A stretch of 64,000 bases of DNA from JAUILH01 sp964230215 (GTDB lineage: Bacteria; Bacteroidota; Bacteroidia; Flavobacteriales_D; JAUILH01). The notes below the pieces were generated by a model. The model made no database searches, had not been told where the DNA came from, and saw nothing but the letters and a program-made list of their open reading frames with translations. The stretch covers positions 868,001 through 932,000 of the forward strand of contig CAXRGQ010000007.1 in NCBI GenBank assembly GCA_964230215.1, given 5' to 3'. Position 1 is the first letter of the stretch. Every line of letters begins with the position of its first letter. The position numbers and the translations under genes were made by a program. Shown one piece after another: positions 62,261 through 64,000 of the stretch.

Positions 62261-62917
62261 CTAACGAGCCAAATTAACAGCATTAACCAACTCACTAATC
62301 AAACTTTTATCCGGTATGAGTATCTCTCGCTCAGGATATATTTCCCTAAGTGCTTTTTCTGTGATAGTGCCAATGGCCCATACAGTGGCGCTTGCAGGAA
62401 TAGAGCTTTCCAAATGAAACGCTTCTACATTCGATGGGCTGGTGAAGTAGTAAATATGAGCCATCTCAATTTTCTTGCTAATCAATGCATTCTTGTAAAC
62501 AGCTATGTAATGTGCCTCAATATCTGTCGGAAGAGCATTTATGATAGTCTTTTTACTAAGAGATGACGAGGGAAATAAGACGGCCTCATTACCAATTAAA
62601 CCCGAGAAGTCTACCGCCACTTTTTCGGGATTGTTACCGTCTCCGACAAACTCTGGATGAATACCGTGTTCCTCCATAGCTTTTGCGGTTGCAGGACCCA
62701 CACATGCCCATCGATACTTTGAGGTGTCTACTTTTGGTACAAAATGTCGAACACCATTCGCACTCGAAAGAAAAATCCATCCAATGTTGTTCGGAATCGT
62801 CCAACCGTCAATGCCATCAATCCTTATGAGCGATTCGGCCTGTAATTCGTAACCATTATTTGTGAAATTAGCAGCGTGCTCCGCACTTAACTCACGACTG
62901 AAGAAGACTTTTTTTTT
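62261..62917 (-). CDS. hemD: Uroporphyrinogen-III synthase without its own start codon
   Basis: HemD closes and inverts ring D of hydroxymethylbilane. The reading frame gives about 218 residues: KKKVFFSRELSAEH at the N-terminus, FLSSANGVRHF, WACVGPATAKAMEEHG and YFTSPSNVEAF, all HemD patterns. The frame is closed upstream by a TGA at 62933-62935. Between that stop and the conserved N-terminus the codons are Ser-Thr-Cys-His-Leu-Lys, so no ATG, GTG, TTG, CTG or ATT exists. The first GTG (62701) would remove about 70 residues including the first domain's core. Expression most likely occurs by -1 frameshifting from hemC at an A9 run. Confidence 0.88.
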   Translation of the reverse strand, partial: KKKVFFSRELSAEHAANFTNNGYELQAESLIRIDGIDGWTIPNNIGWIFLSSANGVRHFVPKVDTSKYRWACVGPATAKAMEEHGIHPEFVGDGNNPEKVAVDFSGLIGNEAVLFPSSSLSKKTIINALPTDIEAHYIAVYKNALISKKIEMAHIYYFTSPSNVEAFHLESSIPASATVWAIGTITEKALREIYPEREILIPDKSLISELVNAVNLAR

Positions 62918-63786
62918 AAGATGGCAAGTGCTTCATCTATTACTGCGTCTTTATCACCTGAGACTTTCGCTAGTCGATAGTCATCACCAGGCTTGTATGC
63001 AGCAATTAAATCGAATTGGCCATTTGACCCTTTTGTACAATAAGCACCAAGCGGCACATGACATCCTCCGCCAATCTTATTCAAGACAGAACGCTCGATA
63101 GTTGAGGTTTCTGATATAAAAAGATCCTCCAATACTTTGGCTGCTTTTATTGTGGCTTCATCGCCTTCTCTGGTTTGTAGGCCAAGCACACCTTGTGCAG
63201 GCGCAGGAATAAATTCATCAATCGGAAGCACAACTTTTAGCAGTCCATCTATGTTCGGTGAAATACGGTTCAGTCCAGCTTCAGCTAATACTATGGCATC
63301 CATCTCGCCATCCCGCAATTTCTGAATCCTAGTCGGTACATTCCCTCTAATATCCACAAGCTTAATATCCTCGCGATATTGTTTCAACCAAGCTTGCCTC
63401 CGCGCAGATGACGTTCCAACAACGGCATTCGTAGGTAACTTCCACTTGCCATTTTCATCAACCGAGCTTTCTTTTACTAGCAATACATCATGTGGACTAT
63501 TTCTAGCCGATAAAGCTGCCAGTGTTAAGCCTTCTGGTTGCTCTGTTTCCAGGTCTTTAAGAGAGTGTACAGCTAAGTCAATCTCACCCTGCAATAACTG
63601 CTCTTCAATTTCCTTGGTAAAAAATCCTTTCCCCTCAATTTTGTCAAAACTTAAATGCTGAATGCGGTCGCCTTTGGTTTTGATGATTTTGATTTCAACC
63701 TCATAACCTGCGCCTTGTAGAGCATCTTTGACGTGATTTGCTTGCCATAAAGCTAATTCGGATCCTCTTGAGCCAATTCTAACCAT
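62887..63786 (-). CDS. hemC: Hydroxymethylbilane synthase (porphobilinogen deaminase)
   Basis: HemC polymerises four porphobilinogens to hydroxymethylbilane in tetrapyrrole synthesis. The 299 residues start at ATG 63786 (VRIGSRGSELALWQANHV). An upstream TTG at 63813 lies deep in hemA and is rejected. HSLKDLE holds the catalytic Asp78, GTSSARRQA and DIRGNVPTRI bind substrate, and GGGCHVPLGAY gives the cofactor-bearing Cys242. The start overlaps hemA by 8 bp. In the zero frame the protein ends 7 residues after the A9 run. A -1 slip would instead give a HemC-HemD fusion of about 507 residues. Confidence 0.96.
   Translation of the reverse strand: MVRIGSRGSELALWQANHVKDALQGAGYEVEIKIIKTKGDRIQHLSFDKIEGKGFFTKEIEEQLLQGEIDLAVHSLKDLETEQPEGLTLAALSARNSPHDVLLVKESSVDENGKWKLPTNAVVGTSSARRQAWLKQYREDIKLVDIRGNVPTRIQKLRDGEMDAIVLAEAGLNRISPNIDGLLKVVLPIDEFIPAPAQGVLGLQTREGDEATIKAAKVLEDLFISETSTIERSVLNKIGGGCHVPLGAYCTKGSNGQFDLIAAYKPGDDYRLAKVSGDKDAVIDEALAILKKKSSSVVS
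62908..62917 (-). promoter_or_regulatory. Predicted -1 frameshift (slippery) site joining hemC to hemD
   Basis: On the minus strand this is nine As followed by G. In the hemC frame the codons are TTA AAA AAA AAG, so the last seven bases form the canonical heptamer A-AAA-AAG, the same as in E. coli dnaX. A -1 slip leads directly into GTC TTC TTC of hemD. A short GTGC-GGA-GCAC hairpin lies about 21 bases downstream; no Shine-Dalgarno-like stimulator is seen upstream. Confidence 0.65.
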
Positions 63787-64000
63787 GCTTGCGGTCGTTA
63801 TAGGATTTTTCAAGAATAATTTCTTTCGCCATTTTCATGGGGACACTGATGTACTTTTTCTCCATGTACCCAAGTACTTTTTCCAAAACTTCTCTGGAGT
63901 TGTCATCTAGTTGCGATAACTCAGCAGCAAATACACTTTCAACTGCTTTAGATTTTATTTCCTTCACTTTTTGAGGAACGGCTTGCATGGCACGCTCAAC
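63779..64000 (-). CDS. hemA: Glutamyl-tRNA reductase, C-terminal part (cut by window edge)
   Basis: HemA makes glutamate-1-semialdehyde from glutamyl-tRNA, the first step of the C5 route to tetrapyrroles. Only about 73 C-terminal residues are in the window; the frame is open to base 64000. They fit the helical dimerisation domain (ERAMQAVPQKVKEIKSKAVE, SREVLEKVLGYMEKKYISVPMK). The position directly upstream of hemC, with an 8-bp overlap, supports the call. The catalytic and NADPH domains lie outside the window. Confidence 0.85.
   Translation of the reverse strand, partial: VERAMQAVPQKVKEIKSKAVESVFAAELSQLDDNSREVLEKVLGYMEKKYISVPMKMAKEIILEKSYNDRKHG

Noticed and set aside
62261..62701. hemD starting at the GTG at 62701
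   Set aside because: This would give only 146 residues and remove the conserved VFFSREL and FLSSANGV segments that are plainly coded upstream in the same frame.

Overview
The window is about 64 kb of gene-dense, AT-rich DNA from a Bacteroidota chromosome, most likely a free-living member of the order Flavobacteriales. This rests on the type IX secretion C-terminal sorting domains, SprB-type repeats, a TonB-dependent receptor paired with a DUF4249-like lipoprotein, DUF3098/DUF4412/DUF4468-like proteins, a SiaB/SiaC-like pair, and promoters of the TTG/TTTG...TAnnTTTG type with little Shine-Dalgarno signal. I see no rRNA, tRNA, CRISPR array, insertion sequence, prophage or integrated plasmid. 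No stretch over 300 bases lacks a gene.

Layout. 1-3.7 kb: fatty-acid initiation genes plsX (cut by the left edge), fabH, accB, accC, closed by a strong terminator. 3.8-5.7 kb: two secreted proteins of unknown role. 5.8-10.0 kb: an mgtE-cysC-cysD-cysN operon that imports Mg2+ and activates sulfate to PAPS. 10.0-25.1 kb: a minus-strand run holding a GT-C/TPR membrane protein, a type IX secreted leucine-rich-repeat protein, a large secreted protein, a LytTR two-component pair and a 1713-residue alpha-2-macroglobulin. 25.2-27.2 kb: rluB-like, yraN and a DUF4412-like protein. 27.2-31.4 kb: a PP2C phosphatase convergent with ldcA-siaB-siaC. 31.4-36.7 kb: metG and a TonB receptor/lipoprotein pair. 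36.7-50.6 kb: helical-repeat and secreted proteins, two more TPR-PP2C phosphatases, a PLP enzyme, truA and a STAS-like protein. 50.5-53.7 kb: a Fur-family regulator with a His-rich outer-membrane protein, then small envelope genes. 53.7-57.5 kb: leuS and a YceI-like lipoprotein. 57.7-62.3 kb: ftsX, DUF3098, uppP, truB, queA, ispD. 62.3-64 kb: hemD, hemC and the end of hemA on the minus strand.

Most interesting points. (1) hemD has no initiation codon. Its conserved N-terminus is open only from a run of nine A residues inside the end of hemC, in the -1 frame, at a canonical A-AAA-AAG slippery heptamer. This predicts a HemC-HemD fusion made by -1 frameshifting or transcriptional slippage. (2) A SiaA/B/C-like phospho-switch in which the SiaB-type kinase is a tandem duplicate in one chain and no diguanylate cyclase is present. 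Two further PP2C phosphatases with different sensor regions, and a STAS-like protein, lie within 23 kb. (3) A Fur-family regulator whose downstream gene, encoding a His-rich outer-membrane protein, starts inside a perfect TTGCAA-N5-TTGCAA palindrome with a second copy beside it. (4) Two genes (truA and the GT-C/TPR gene) whose recognisable N-termini extend upstream of any ATG, GTG or TTG codon.
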